Assembly: GCA_036898135.1 (NCBI GenBank)
Contig: CM072527.1
Span: 4,573,373 to 4,637,372 of the forward strand
From: Oncomelania hupensis
Lineage: Eukaryota; Mollusca; Gastropoda; Littorinimorpha; Pomatiopsidae
DNA length: 64,000 nt
Reading direction: 5' to 3'
Position numbers and translations under genes: made by a program. A model generated the notes under the pieces. The model made no database searches. It was given only the letters and a program-made list of their open reading frames with translations, and was not told where the DNA came from. Of this stretch, positions 19,402 to 30,141 are shown piece by piece; positions within the stretch are counted from its first letter, which is position 1; every line of letters starts with the position of its first letter.

Positions 19402-20474
19402 TCTCTCTGCCTGTGTTCCTCACTATATATTTGGTTAGTTGAATTAATTGATAGTTGTGCTATGCATGTCCTAGAGTCTGATTCAAGGCTTGTCAAGATA
19501 CAAAGAGTTCTGCCGTGAATGAAGATCGCATTAACGAGCGCTACCTGTATGCACTACTGTATTTTTAGTCGGTTGAATTAACAGTTGTGTGCTGTTTCCG
19601 TCGTAGTACCCGCCTTTGGGGTAGCGCGTCAGCGTAGTGGTTAAAGTTCGCGCTTCTGTTTGTGTGTGTGTGTGGGTGTGGGTGTGTGTGTGTGTTGGCA
19701 TGTATAAACGACGTTACTCTGACACACACATGAAACTCTACATGGTTTCTTTTGACTTTTGTTGACGGCCCCGTTATTTTGACGTCAAAATAGTGCTCCG
19801 TACATTTACAGCTGTTTTAGGATTATAGGGTTAGGTTAAGGGTTAGGGTTTGTGTTAGGGGTTAGGGGTGTGTGTGTGTGAAAAGTTAAGCAGCGATCAA
19901 TTCTGCCGTCGAACTACAATAGACTGCGGGCTACTAGGAAGTCACTGAGCTCAGGCTATATACTTTATAAGCATGGTTGTGTAGTTGTTGTAGTGCAGAT
20001 GAAGAAGTTGGATAAGTAAATGCTAAACGAGTGACAAATCGGCGCAGGACAAGCGTCCCCAGCAACAAAGCTATTCTTTGGTGCTAGATTTGCTCTTCCT
20101 TAAAACCAGGAGCGTAGGCCTAATTTAAGCAGCGAGGTCAAACAGTTAGGCAATAACTGCCTTAACAATGCTGCATATGAAATTTATTTCTTTAATTTAC
20201 CGTCTATTCACATCTGTGATATTAGACAACATAATAAATTAAAAACAGATTAACTTAAAATTAAAAGAAAGGAGTTAATATGAACAACAATTAATATAAC
20301 GACATAATTATATAAAAGAAATCTATTGTTATTACTTGTTTATGATGTATGAATGAATAAGAAATCAATATGACAACATATATGCTTATTGCAATCATCG
20401 CGGAGAATGCATTTTAAAATATATTGCGAAATACTTACAGATTAATCTATGAATAAAACATAAATGATGAAAAA
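19401..20474. other. Non-coding stretch; GT microsatellite, telomere-like bits, possible SINE head
   Basis: GT-rich repeats are at 19660-19695 and 19868-19880. GGGTTAGG-type sequence lies at 19825-19870. An A-box-like TAGCGTAGTGG is near 19632 without a B box, possibly a truncated SINE. AT-rich from 20150. No gene seen. Confidence 0.45.
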
Positions 20475-20487
20475 AAGATAGGTCAGC

Positions 20488-22658
20488 TTGTTGTTGTTGT
20501 TGTTGTTGTTGTTGTTGCATCAATTTTTATTCATCAGATTAACATAAGTTGTACTGATGTAACATAAACAATTTACAAAATCTAACATGCGCACATCATA
20601 GATATTTTCCAAATGAAGTAAATAATTAATCAAACTATAGAGATCATCATACTACTAACATACACATACACTTTTAACAACATACATTCATTCCCTTGTA
20701 ACAATTCATTGATTAAGAAACACACAAAGGAAAAAAACCAACCAAAAAAAAAAATAAAAACTTTCAACTTTACCTGTTAAGAACGAAGTACTTATAAATG
20801 TTATTTTGCGTCTTACAGAAAGTTGAAGTTAGGCCTCCAGGCCCTTACCCCCCTCCCCCTTCCATCCCACCCCCGAACTCCCCCTTCCCCCGCACACCCC
20901 ATAAACAAACTAAAAGAAAAATGATAAAATAATCAATCAAAACTAAAACAAATTCAAATTAATAAATAATTTCCCCCACCCTCCCTCCCTTCCATCCAAA
21001 AATAAATAAATAACATATATTTATTGAAACTAATATTGCTTAATTAAATAAATTAGGTACAAAGAATAAACAGACATTTACTAAACTAATTGTTAGAAGA
21101 TATTTAGAAAAAATTGAATAATTCATGACTTCTAAGTAAATCTATGAGCATTAAGCTCAATGACCAATCAGAATGATCTTCTGGATATAGTACTTGAGAT
21201 TGACATACTAAGCTTTAATTTATTTAATCTAAAGAGTAAAGGCTGAAAATGGTTATAATTTTGTTGACATTCAAATATTAAGTGATTTACATTAAAAAAA
21301 TATATCACAGTTACAAAGAACTGGAGGATTTATGAAACGAGCACGCCAAGCATTTAGCCTTAGTCTGTGAAATAAACTGTTAATATAAAAAGATTTTGAA
21401 ATAGATATAACGTTATTTGATACGGGTGAATTATCCAAGTAATGTTTTTCAATGACCTCTTGCTTGTATTTCTCATTCCATTGATTCCAAGCACATCGTT
21501 TTATTTGATTATTAATTTCATTTGTTGTAAGGTTGAAAAATAATTTAATGGATTCGTCCGAAGATGCAGCACTCTTTGCTAAATGGTCAACAATGACATT
21601 TCCTAATATATTTAAATGACTAGGTATCCACAGTAATGAAATATCCGATCCACTGGTAATGATTTGATGACATAAAAGCTTTATTTCAGTTAACAGTTCC
21701 TGTCGCTCCTTACTAAACCAAGATGACAAAGCCGATAAAGCTGATTTTGAATCAGAAAATATTGCAATTTTTAAAGGAATACTAGTAAAATCAGTTATAA
21801 AGGATAGACTCATTAAAATTGCAATTAGTTCAGCTGTAAAAATCGTACTACCTCTCGGTAAAAAATATTGTCGGGATATTTTAAAATCAGGAATATAAAA
21901 TGCTGCTCCAATATTTCCGTTTTCTAAAACTGATCCATCAGTATATATTTGTAACGAATTTTGAGAATATAAATGAATATACTCTTGTGCAATTGTTGCC
22001 AATAATAAAGGATTTTCTTTTTTAGAAATATCACCATAATCCAAAATTATCTCTGGAGCTAAAAGAAGCCAAGGCGGATATGGGCTGCATGGAATAACAC
22101 ATGGTGAAGTTGTGTCAATTGGTGTGGAATCTGTTAAAGGAAATATATATTCATTAATTGACATAAAAATACTTTTATTTTTAAATCCTTTGTTAATTTC
22201 AATATTTTCACCTAGCTCAATTGTTGTAGAATTTACAATTGATCTTGCCCGTGTAACATAATGTGCAGTTTGTAACCGGTTTTGGTCAAGAAATGGTAGT
22301 ACTCCTGCTTCTTTATATGTTTTTGAAGTTGAAGACCACTGGGGTATGCCAAGAGCTATTTTTAAAGACATGGAATCAATGCTAGTCAACCTATTTAAAG
22401 CTGATTTTGATGCTGTAAAATATACTTCTTTTCCATAACTTAATATAGATCTAATAGTAGCAATAGCTATAGAGATCAAACATGAAGAGTTGTTTGCCCA
22501 AGGTTGTTTAGATAGCACTTTTAATAAACTTATTTTTTTCTTGCTTTATCAATTAAGTGTGTAATATGACAATTCCACAAAAGTTTATAATGGAAAACAA
22601 TTCCAAGAAATTTAACAGATTTGCTTGGATAAACTTGGATAATATTAATATTAATATT
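20488..22658 (-). mobile_element. 5'-truncated RNase H-bearing LINE (I-type), CAA tail
   Basis: Flanked by a perfect 13-bp direct repeat AAGATAGGTCAGC at 20475-20487 and 22659-22671. The minus-strand element ends at the left in a (CAA)n tail (seen as TTG repeats at 20488-20517). It has about 770 bp of AT-rich 3' UTR (20518-21291), then coding sequence with an RNase H domain. Truncation falls in the RT thumb at 22658. RNase H after RT is characteristic of the I group of LINEs. Confidence 0.92.
21292..22658 (-). CDS. LINE RT C-terminus plus RNase H domain (partial, open frame)
   Basis: The frame is open from the truncation point at 22658 to a stop at 21292, about 455 codons without an internal stop. 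It starts with an RT thumb motif (SVKFLGIVF, HITHLIDKARKK). A linker follows (GIPQWSSTSKTYKEAG), then an RNase H domain with IYTDGSV, FTAELIAIL, FSDSKSALSAL and WIPSHLNILGN..VDHLAKSA, which carry the D-E-D-type catalytic residues. The expected C-terminal Cys-rich tail is only hinted at (CNCDIFF). There is no native start, so it is a gene fragment. The open frame suggests a fairly recent insertion. Confidence 0.88.
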
Positions 22659-22671
22659 AAGATAGGTCAGC

Positions 22672-23358
22672 AATGCATGTCTTCCCTATATAGCTAAAAC
22701 GATAAAAACGTAAGGTGATTGATTATTCATGTATAGAGCACTTAATATCACAATGGAAAGCTGAAGGACCGAATCTATGACAAAGTCTTCCGAAGTCAGC
22801 AACTTGAACCGAGCGAGCGCACTGTCAAACGCCCTGGACAACTGGGCTATTGTGATGGAAGTAGAGGTATGCGTATTTAGCAAGCCAATCACAAAATGGT
22901 TCGGTTCTTTAGCGTATCGCTACGGCGACACGGGGGGAAAGTAGACCACCATATCTAGAGTCAGTACTGATTGTTCATTTTTAAAAAAAAATCTTCACTC
23001 TTGATCTATGCATTTGCATTTAGTAGATTAAAGTCCCCGGACAACCAGATCTATGAAGAGCAGAGGGTCTTGAAGTAGTAACTGGGCCAAACTGCTTGGA
23101 TAGAGGCCACACAGCGTAGCTGAGATAAAAGACCAGACCCTTTTTCTCCCTCTCGTACTTGAAAGAGGGAAAAGCCTCCGTCTAGTCTCCGTCACGCTAT
23201 GTGTATACGGTAGAGGTATTGCAGTAACTGGCTAAGCCAGGGTGTGACGATGAAATGTGGACAGAAGTAGGCGTGTACAGACTGCAGGATGCATGGCTAA
23301 TCACCACGCAGGCCAGGCCTTGCTTACTTAACAATCTCTGTCTCCTTCGGCTGTATCG
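22672..23358. other. Non-coding stretch
   Basis: I see no gene, RNA gene or clear repeat. It ends in the 8-bp target duplication of the next element. Confidence 0.5.
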
Positions 23359-23721
23359 ATACAAACCACGGAATTAGATCACTCTGGAAGGCTGGCTTTG
23401 CGAGCGACTCTTCAATTCTCTGCTCGCGAAGCGATGCGATTCGTCACAATTCGAGTTGAAAAGACGCTTCACTTCCGTTTTTGGTTTGCAATGGCTTCTC
23501 AGTTAAACTTGGACGAATTTCATTTTTTTTCTGTTTATTTTGGTGTGATGATCATGAAGGATGTGAAGGGGTAAAAGTGGTAGTATACAAAATATATGTT
23601 TTGCAAGTACTTCTTGTCATTGTTAACCAAAAAGACTGTCAAAGACTGTATTGCATAAAGTATTCATTGAGTCACGGAATTAGATCACTATTGGGGATGA
23701 ATTTCACTTTATTTTTGAGTG

Positions 23722-23985
23722 TTCAAAACTCTTCAACATCTTCCTAGAGCGTATCATGACAGATGCCCTTACAGATCACGAAGGCACAGCCAGCGTAGAA
23801 GGTAGAGAAATCTCCAACCTCTGTTTTGCAAATAACATTGGTGGATTGGCTGGAGAGGAACAAGAACTTGAACAGCGTGTACAGAGGCATGTGTATGTGT
23901 ATCAGTTTATAGTCCCCTCTCTTCCCGATAAGGATTTTCAGAGAGGAGACTTATGTAGTACAGAGGCTTGACACCACATACAGAA
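23722..23985 (+). pseudogene. RTE-like RT fragment inside the hAT-like element
   Basis: Encodes FNIFLERIM-, DHEGT..EGREISNL- and GLAGEEQELEQ-like sequence of the RTE-like RT. The catalytic FADD is altered to FANN. It is interrupted near 23890 and resumes briefly with the RLDTT motif near 23965. Confidence 0.75.
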
Positions 23986-24000
23986 ACTGTAAGATCTCAG

Positions 24001-24072
24001 TTCTACGGTAGTTTAGTGGTCAGTATCCCCGCCTGTCACGCGGAATTCCGCGGTTCAATTCCCCAACGGAAC
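24001..24072 (+). tRNA. tRNA-Asp(GTC)-like gene, probably a pseudogene
   Basis: 72 bases align along their length with eukaryotic tRNA-Asp. The A box is TAGTTTAGTGG, the anticodon loop CTGTCAC has GTC at 24035-24037, and the B box is GGTTCAATTCC. A run of T (24073-24080) follows as a Pol III terminator. Acceptor and T stems carry several mismatches, and the 3' acceptor strand looks one base short, so function is doubtful. It lies inside the hAT-like element. Confidence 0.6.
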
Positions 24073-24084
24073 TTTTTTTTTCTT

Positions 24085-24450
24085 GTTTTTGTTTTTGGGA
24101 ATCAAAGACAATAAATACTGTACATAATATGATTTTTAAACCCCGGATCTGTATCTTTTTACAGCGCAAATCTTTAAACCGCAGCTTGTGTGACCGTTAG
24201 GTCGTAATTATCTCTGTTACCTGATAATATTTTATTTTCATACTTTGATAAAATTTCGATGTTCAGATGTTTTTGTTTTGGGAATCAAAGACAATAAATA
24301 CTATACATAATATGATTTTTAAACCCCAGGTCTGTATCTTTTTAAATCATAAATCTTTAAACCACAGCTTGTGTGACCGTTTGGTCGTAAAAAGTATATC
24401 TCTCAGTTACCTGATCATATTTATGTTCAAACCTTGATAAAGATTCTAAT
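24085..24450 (+). repeat. 183-bp tandem duplication downstream of the tRNA-like gene
   Basis: GGGAATCAAAGACAATAAA at 24097 recurs at 24280. The following sequence (ATGATTTTTAAACCCC, CAGCTTGTGTGACCGTT, TACCTGAT) repeats with modest divergence. Confidence 0.85.
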
Positions 24451-24611
24451 CTCAGTGCAGCCTTCAAGTTCGTGAAGTCGTATTAGGCTACCATGCAGAA
24501 TATGAGACCGGAAGTGCGCTATCTTTTCAATTTAGTCACTCCCACTCGCGCACACTTTCGTGACCTAGATTCAAAGCCAGCCTTCCAGTGATCTAATTCC
24601 GTGATACAAAC

Positions 24612-26064
24612 TCTTTGAAAGTGAACATGGTTTAAACGTACACTTAGACCTTGACTTAGAGGAAGACAAAGAGAAGAATGTTGAGATAGATTTTAGTATA
24701 TGTTTCCCATTGTCTTTGAACCTACAGTAATCTCATTTTCAAATTGTGTGTGGGCTTGTTAATAAAAGGACAAGGTTCCTATGTGAAGTAAAAATTATTT
24801 TTCCTGTGTTGTGCATGGATGTGGTGAACTTCTACTCAGCTGACGTGTATCTGCCGAATCCTCAATTCACCGGGCAAGCCTTAACTTACAATCTCATTCT
24901 CATGCAATTGTAGTTTGTCTGAATAATTTACTCAATCGATTAAAGACGAATTTAGGGAATAGCAAGGTAGAGTGAGCTCAATTTGGCTAACAAGAAAAGC
25001 AACTTTCACCAGAAATGGCAGATTGATTACTTTTTATCAATTATAACTTTTTTTAACCTCCCACCCCTCCCCCCTCCACCTTCCCCCTTCTCTCTCTTCC
25101 TACTTTTGCGTAAACATTTTGCCCTTTTTACCTTGCATCTGAACAGAACGCTGTACTACAGTGGTTGAAGCCTTTTCCCTGACGACTTTTGTGAATCTAT
25201 CTGTGCTTCTTGTTTGTAGGCATGCTCCCAGAGTGTAGAAAGTGACTTGTAGTAGTAGTAGTAAGAGGAGGAGAAGCAGTTTAGAAGAAGTAGTAGTAGT
25301 TTATTAGCAGTTCTGGCGGTAGATAATAATTGTGGTACTAGAGTAGTAAGGCGTCTCGTTTTCTGGAGCCGTGTTGTACGTAGTGCTGTGTAAGTGTGTG
25401 CTGACCGTTAAAAGGTATAAAGTATGATGAATAGAGTCCGGTATTGAAGAGACTTTACTCTAAGACTGTGTTGGAAGAGTTCCTTGCGGCTTTCTGACGC
25501 ACTTAGCGTGCAACACTAGCATGAATGATAAGCGGTATTAGAGACCCCGACCTTAGCGCGTTATAAGTTTGTTCTTCCGACGACGTGGACCCTAGTAAAT
25601 AAAATACGTATCGAAGTCGATTTTCTATTGATTTTGTTGCGTTTAATGTCCTTTTTTTGTTTGGGAATTTAATCTTGCTAATATAGCAATATCTGTGCAA
25701 ATCAGAGAGCGAAGACAAAAAGTAAGGGCATAGCAAGGCAAGGTTTACAATAATTTGACTGCGATAAGTAAACGATTTTTGTGACGATGAAAACAATTAT
25801 GTTAAATGTGCGTTTACCTCCCTTTTTCTGGATTTAGTGTCGATGATTTTTATATGTTCGGGGTGGGGACTATTGTATCCATGCCGAATAGGATTATAGA
25901 ATTCCACATAGTACAGAAGAGAAGGGAGGATTTGTGAAGCATGTTGTGTGGATTTATCGGGTATTGAATTCTACGCCATATGGACAAATGGAAGAGACTG
26001 AGGTACTTCACACCTTTTCTTACTGCGCTAGTTAATGATGATGATGGTAAACAATAATATTGAT
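24612..26064. other. Non-coding stretch
   Basis: Contains AGT-rich repeats near 25248-25310 and pyrimidine-rich sequence at 25050-25100. No supportable gene. Confidence 0.5.
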
Positions 26065-26081
26065 GATAATAATAATAATAA

Positions 26082-26175
<94 letters not shown>

Positions 26176-26231
26176 ACAAAAAGAACAAGAAGAAAAACAT
26201 CTTGAGAGAAAGAGAGAGAGAGAGAGAGAGA
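26065..26231 (+). repeat. (AAT)n followed by (AG)n microsatellites
   Basis: About 100 bp of AAT repeats (26065-26170), then an AG run at about 26203-26231. Frames here are translations of the repeats only. Confidence 0.95.
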
Positions 26232-26900
26232 GGTGGGGCGGGTAGGGGGGGAGAGGAGATGGCATTTATTAAGAAACAAAACACAAAAGTCATATTTAAT
26301 GTTTGCAAAGACCCTTTCTTGTTGGTTTTTTAATTTTTTAATTTTTATTTTGTTTAGAATAGTTAACAGGTGAGTCGATGTATTCATTCTCTGTGTATTT
26401 ATAGTTGGTACTGCAGAGGACCACTCTGAAAACGAAGGAAAGAGGAAAGGGATGCGGGTGGGCTCAAAATGCTTGTGTACGCATAAACTTGGTAATGTGT
26501 GCCAGGGGTTTAAACAATCAATGCTTTTCATGAGCCTTTTGTTTGTTTTGCTAAACGAGCACTCTCATTTACATTTGCCTTTTATTTAAAAGGGAATACA
26601 GTCAGCGAACCCCACAAGAATGCTTTTGTCGTACGGCACTGTGAACCTGGGTCACTCGTTAACCATCATCAATTCTATCGATCTCTGAATAAAAGCAGGC
26701 TTATTTCAATTGTGCTTGCAGATGTTATTTGCTGTTGTAATACGCAGTTTGTTATATATATAGCCTCTGAAGGCTAGCGTTAGGTCCTGTATCGGCCAGC
26801 GCCTTGAGCTGCTCTTGAGCTGGAAAACCGCTGTATAAGAATGATTTAAAATAAAATATGTAGTTTGTGGATGAATGTGTGATGATGATGGTGTGTGTGT

Positions 26901-26933
<33 letters not shown>

Positions 26934-27937
26934 CTCAGTGAGTTATTTAGTTGTATTCGCTGTTGTGCGCAATTAGACAATTGTGGGACAGGTATACTGT
27001 GTGTCGGTAATGTTTAGTGGTTTTGTGTTTATTTATTAAAGGTAACTTCTTGTAAGGGTTTCCCCGTAACCTGTTGGTCTTAGGGGAGAGAAGGACGTTC
27101 TTTTTCTTGTTCACATGTCCAGCTTCATGAGGATGGGTGGGTGGACGGTGAGGGAAATGGAGGGGAGGGGAGGTAATTTCCTCGTCCCCGTTGTGCCCGG
27201 GTTCTAAATCGGATAGATGTACCCATAACCTTTTACAGCAGTGCGGAAAGAAGTGTGTTGAACGCTTGTTTCATTATTTTTGTGCTGTTCGGGGGTTGCA
27301 TGATCCAAGTATTAGATATCATTTCCATCCAAGTTGGTAGCTGACAAACAAATGTTCCATGAATTAAGAGCACATATTTGCGACCTGTCGTGACAAAATA
27401 TGAGGGACTTAATCCTGGTTTTGTCACGACAGATCACATTTAGTTTTGCGGCTTCTTGCAAGTTCATTGTACATAATACTAATTATAACAAGTACTGACC
27501 AAATTGCAAAGCATGGATTTTAAATTTGTTTCGTACTATTTGTTGTTTCATGTTAATTGTTAAAATATTCTTGCCAATCTTGCCGTCTTCAGGTATTACT
27601 TGTGTTCACCTTCCAGTTTGGCAAAAATACCTCTTGGCGTGGTGTGTGTGGGGGGGGGTGGGGGGGGGTGTGTGTGTGTGTGACTGTGCGCGCACGCAAG
27701 TTTGATGTGGACCTCAGTTGTACGTTAACTTACCCTGTTTAATTTGCTGCTTTCGTGTCAAGAGCTGACGTGGGTGTACTGTGGACATACGTACCTATAA
27801 TCGAGTTGGGCCCTCCACGAATTAAATCCCGGGTACACACGTTTGTTGACTCTATCTATCTCTCTCTCTCTCTCTACCCCACTTCCTTACTCTCGCACCT
27901 CACCTCTCTGTCAGTCTTTCTTTCTCTCTGTATCTCT

Positions 27938-27938
<1 letters not shown>
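26232..27938. other. Non-coding stretch with a SINE 3' end, a GT repeat and an inverted repeat
   Basis: Includes the SINE-like end at 26775-26860, a (GT)n run at about 26902-26931, a G/GT-rich tract at 27640-27682 and a perfect 14-bp inverted repeat at 27385-27432. No gene seen. Confidence 0.5.
26775..26860 (+). mobile_element. SINE/LINE 3'-end fragment
   Basis: TGTATCGGCCAGCGCCTTGA is shared with the 3' end of the SINE at 18920-19400. It is followed by an AATAAAATA-type end rather than ATT repeats. Only the 3' end is present. Confidence 0.6.
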
Positions 27939-27982
<44 letters not shown>

Positions 27983-28060
27983 TGAAACGTTGAAACTTTG
28001 AAACTTTTTTTATTAGGGATAAAGATTTTAGACTAATTAATAAGTCTAATCTTCCAATCT
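27939..28060 (-). repeat. (AG)n run and a possible retroelement 3' tail
   Basis: An AG microsatellite (27939-27979) adjoins TTTGAAAC-type repeats (27980-28010) and a small TTAGACT/AGTCTAA hairpin near 28028-28050. Read on the minus strand this looks like a retroelement 3' end with an octamer-type tail; the family was not identified. Confidence 0.4.
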
Positions 28061-28241
28061 GTCCCTTAACAAATTAATACAGTAAATAACTTTAACATTA
28101 ACTTGGAAATCATAGAAATCACACACCAACAGATGCACACCCAATCACACCAACATCTTCATCATTATCTTTAAACAATTGTAGGCAACCACCCCTCACT
28201 ATTCCCTACCCTTAGAATAATAATTTTAAAAAGAAATCAAG

Positions 28242-28242
<1 letters not shown>

Positions 28243-28316
<74 letters not shown>
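28243..28316 (+). repeat. (AAT)n microsatellite
   Basis: About 74 bp of AAT repeats a short distance before the LTR array. Confidence 0.95.
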
Positions 28317-28317
<1 letters not shown>

Positions 28318-28416
28318 CAATTGCAATTATATGAATAATAACAATTAACAATAATAATTAGTAGTACTATTATTACTACTAACACCACCATCACCACCAT
28401 TAGCATCACTATTATT

Positions 28417-29974
28417 TGTCACGTGGGGTTTATGGGCTCTGCACAATGGAATTATGGACCCTCACGTTTATTCGGTGGGAACTGCTAGTAGGTCACCCTA
28501 TGAATTACTTTAATAAATTTATTTGTTTAGCTCGTTCTGTGTTAAGGTTGGGGTACAGAAATAGATAGAAAAAATGGTAAAAGATTACTGTCACACTAGC
28601 TTTCACACGGCTATGAATCATATGTAGTCCAGCCACTTGATAACAGTTAAAATCACACATTTATTTCTTCTACTCTATACAAGATTCTCTAAGTACTAAT
28701 CTAACTTAAAATGTCTCAGTTACTGCTAATAGTTCGATCGCTGATAGTCTATGCAGCTGTTCTATCTTCATCGGGCACTTGCTAGTATATCTCATGTAGA
28801 TTTGGACTACTGTGGTCCGTGTTACAGTTTCTGGAGAGTTGGACTACTGTGGTCCTGCTATGATCAGTTTAAGTGCACCTTGGCGTGTTCACTTAACTGC
28901 TAGATGGTGCGTGCGAAGTCCTTCTGTGAGGTAGCTTCTGGTACACCTTTGTCGTTGTGTAGTTGGGTTCCCTTGCCACGCTGTGGGGTCTGACAGGGTG
29001 TTTTACCGGGTCGCTCGTTCCGTCTTGTGCGGTAGAGGTTCCTCAACCAACTAGTCGTTTCTGTGGAGTGGGGTGCACAGGATAGCTCGGGATAGCTCGC
29101 CTGCTCGTCTGTAATATAAGAGACGAAATTCTGCACAACCCTGAATAATCGGTTTGTGCAGAGCGTCTCACTGAAAGCCAAAGTAGCCCTCAGTGATAGC
29201 TCCACATCTCTATACATAAGCGACGAACATTCTGCTACTTCCGGGTTCCACTGGAATCTCACTCTAAATTCCTATACATACATAAATATCAAACGTGGCT
29301 AACTATACACATACAGAATTAATAATATTATAAACATTCCGTGGTACAGCCACTGGTCTGCAAACATACATATAAGTTAAACAACAGTGGTTCCGTACGG
29401 GATACAACATGGCGGCGTAACCGGTCGTGTTTCACCACGTGTTCGGCTCGTCCACATGGTCACGCAAATTCGGATTAATAATTCACATTTATGCATAGCA
29501 AATTCTTCAAACATAATTTCAACAATAATATAAATCTATCACGATGAAACAGAAGGGTGTTCATTTACCTGTTTGACAAGTTCAGGCCCGTAGTGACTTG
29601 ATAGAATTCTAAGATTCTTCAGTCCTGCTTCCTGGTCTATGTGTGAAGAGATTTCTCTGCCAGCTTTCTAGCTGTTAACACTTCGGTGTATTACTCCCAA
29701 CTGACCAAAGATAAGCTAGGTTTGGACCCAGTCAAACTGGCTCGAACCGCTTTGCGTAAGCTCCCATTGGTTAAAATGTTTACGACTCTCGTAATTACGA
29801 TGATGTCATGGCCTCAGCCAGCGTCAACTATCACTGTGTGTATGATCGGCAGTATGCTACCGCTACGCTTGATTACTTTCATCGTCTGCTCCTAACTTTG
29901 AAATTCTAATATTATATATACTAACCAAGCTAAATATTAAAATAAGCAGAGTTAATACTAGCCAGTTCGTGACA
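28417..29974 (-). repeat. LTR 1 (3' LTR of copy A)
   Basis: About 1558 bp, bounded by TGTCACG and GTGACA. It differs from LTRs 2 and 3 at about eleven positions shared by those two, all between about 29032 and 29547. Confidence 0.95.
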
Positions 29975-29990
29975 GGCTCCCTCAACTGAA
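29975..29990 (-). promoter_or_regulatory. Candidate polypurine tract, copy A
   Basis: On the minus strand the bases abutting the 3' LTR read GTTGAGGGAGCC, a purine-rich tract in the expected position. Copy B has the same sequence at 36555. Confidence 0.5.
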
Positions 29991-30141
29991 AAAAGGCGAT
30001 GACTACTGGATTCGACCTTTTTCTACTACAGAGCCTAGTTTAACACTGCACTATCCTAGGGTCCTATTTACAAACTACTTAAGTTGCTCTACCTGAGCTG
30101 CAATGCTGTGCCAGGTAGCTATGGACACTAGTGACAGGGTA

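Larger units (their letters stand above)
23367..24603. mobile_element. Non-autonomous hAT-like DNA transposon carrying foreign cargo
   Basis: Terminal inverted repeats start CACGGAATTAGATCACT and continue GGAAGGCTGGCTTTG: left at 23367-23400 (with an extra CT), right at 24570-24603. A perfect 8-bp target duplication ATACAAAC is at 23359-23366 and 24604-24611. The 8-bp duplication and CA-GG-type ends suit the hAT superfamily. There is no transposase. A second copy of the TIR start occurs internally at 23673-23689. The interior holds an RTE-like fragment, a tRNA-Asp-like gene and a 183-bp tandem duplication. Confidence 0.88.

Noticed and set aside
29686..29895. 69-codon frame repeated in all three LTRs (also near 36265 and 42848)
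   Set aside because: It lies within the LTR on the strand opposite to the element and is disrupted in LTR 2; likely chance.
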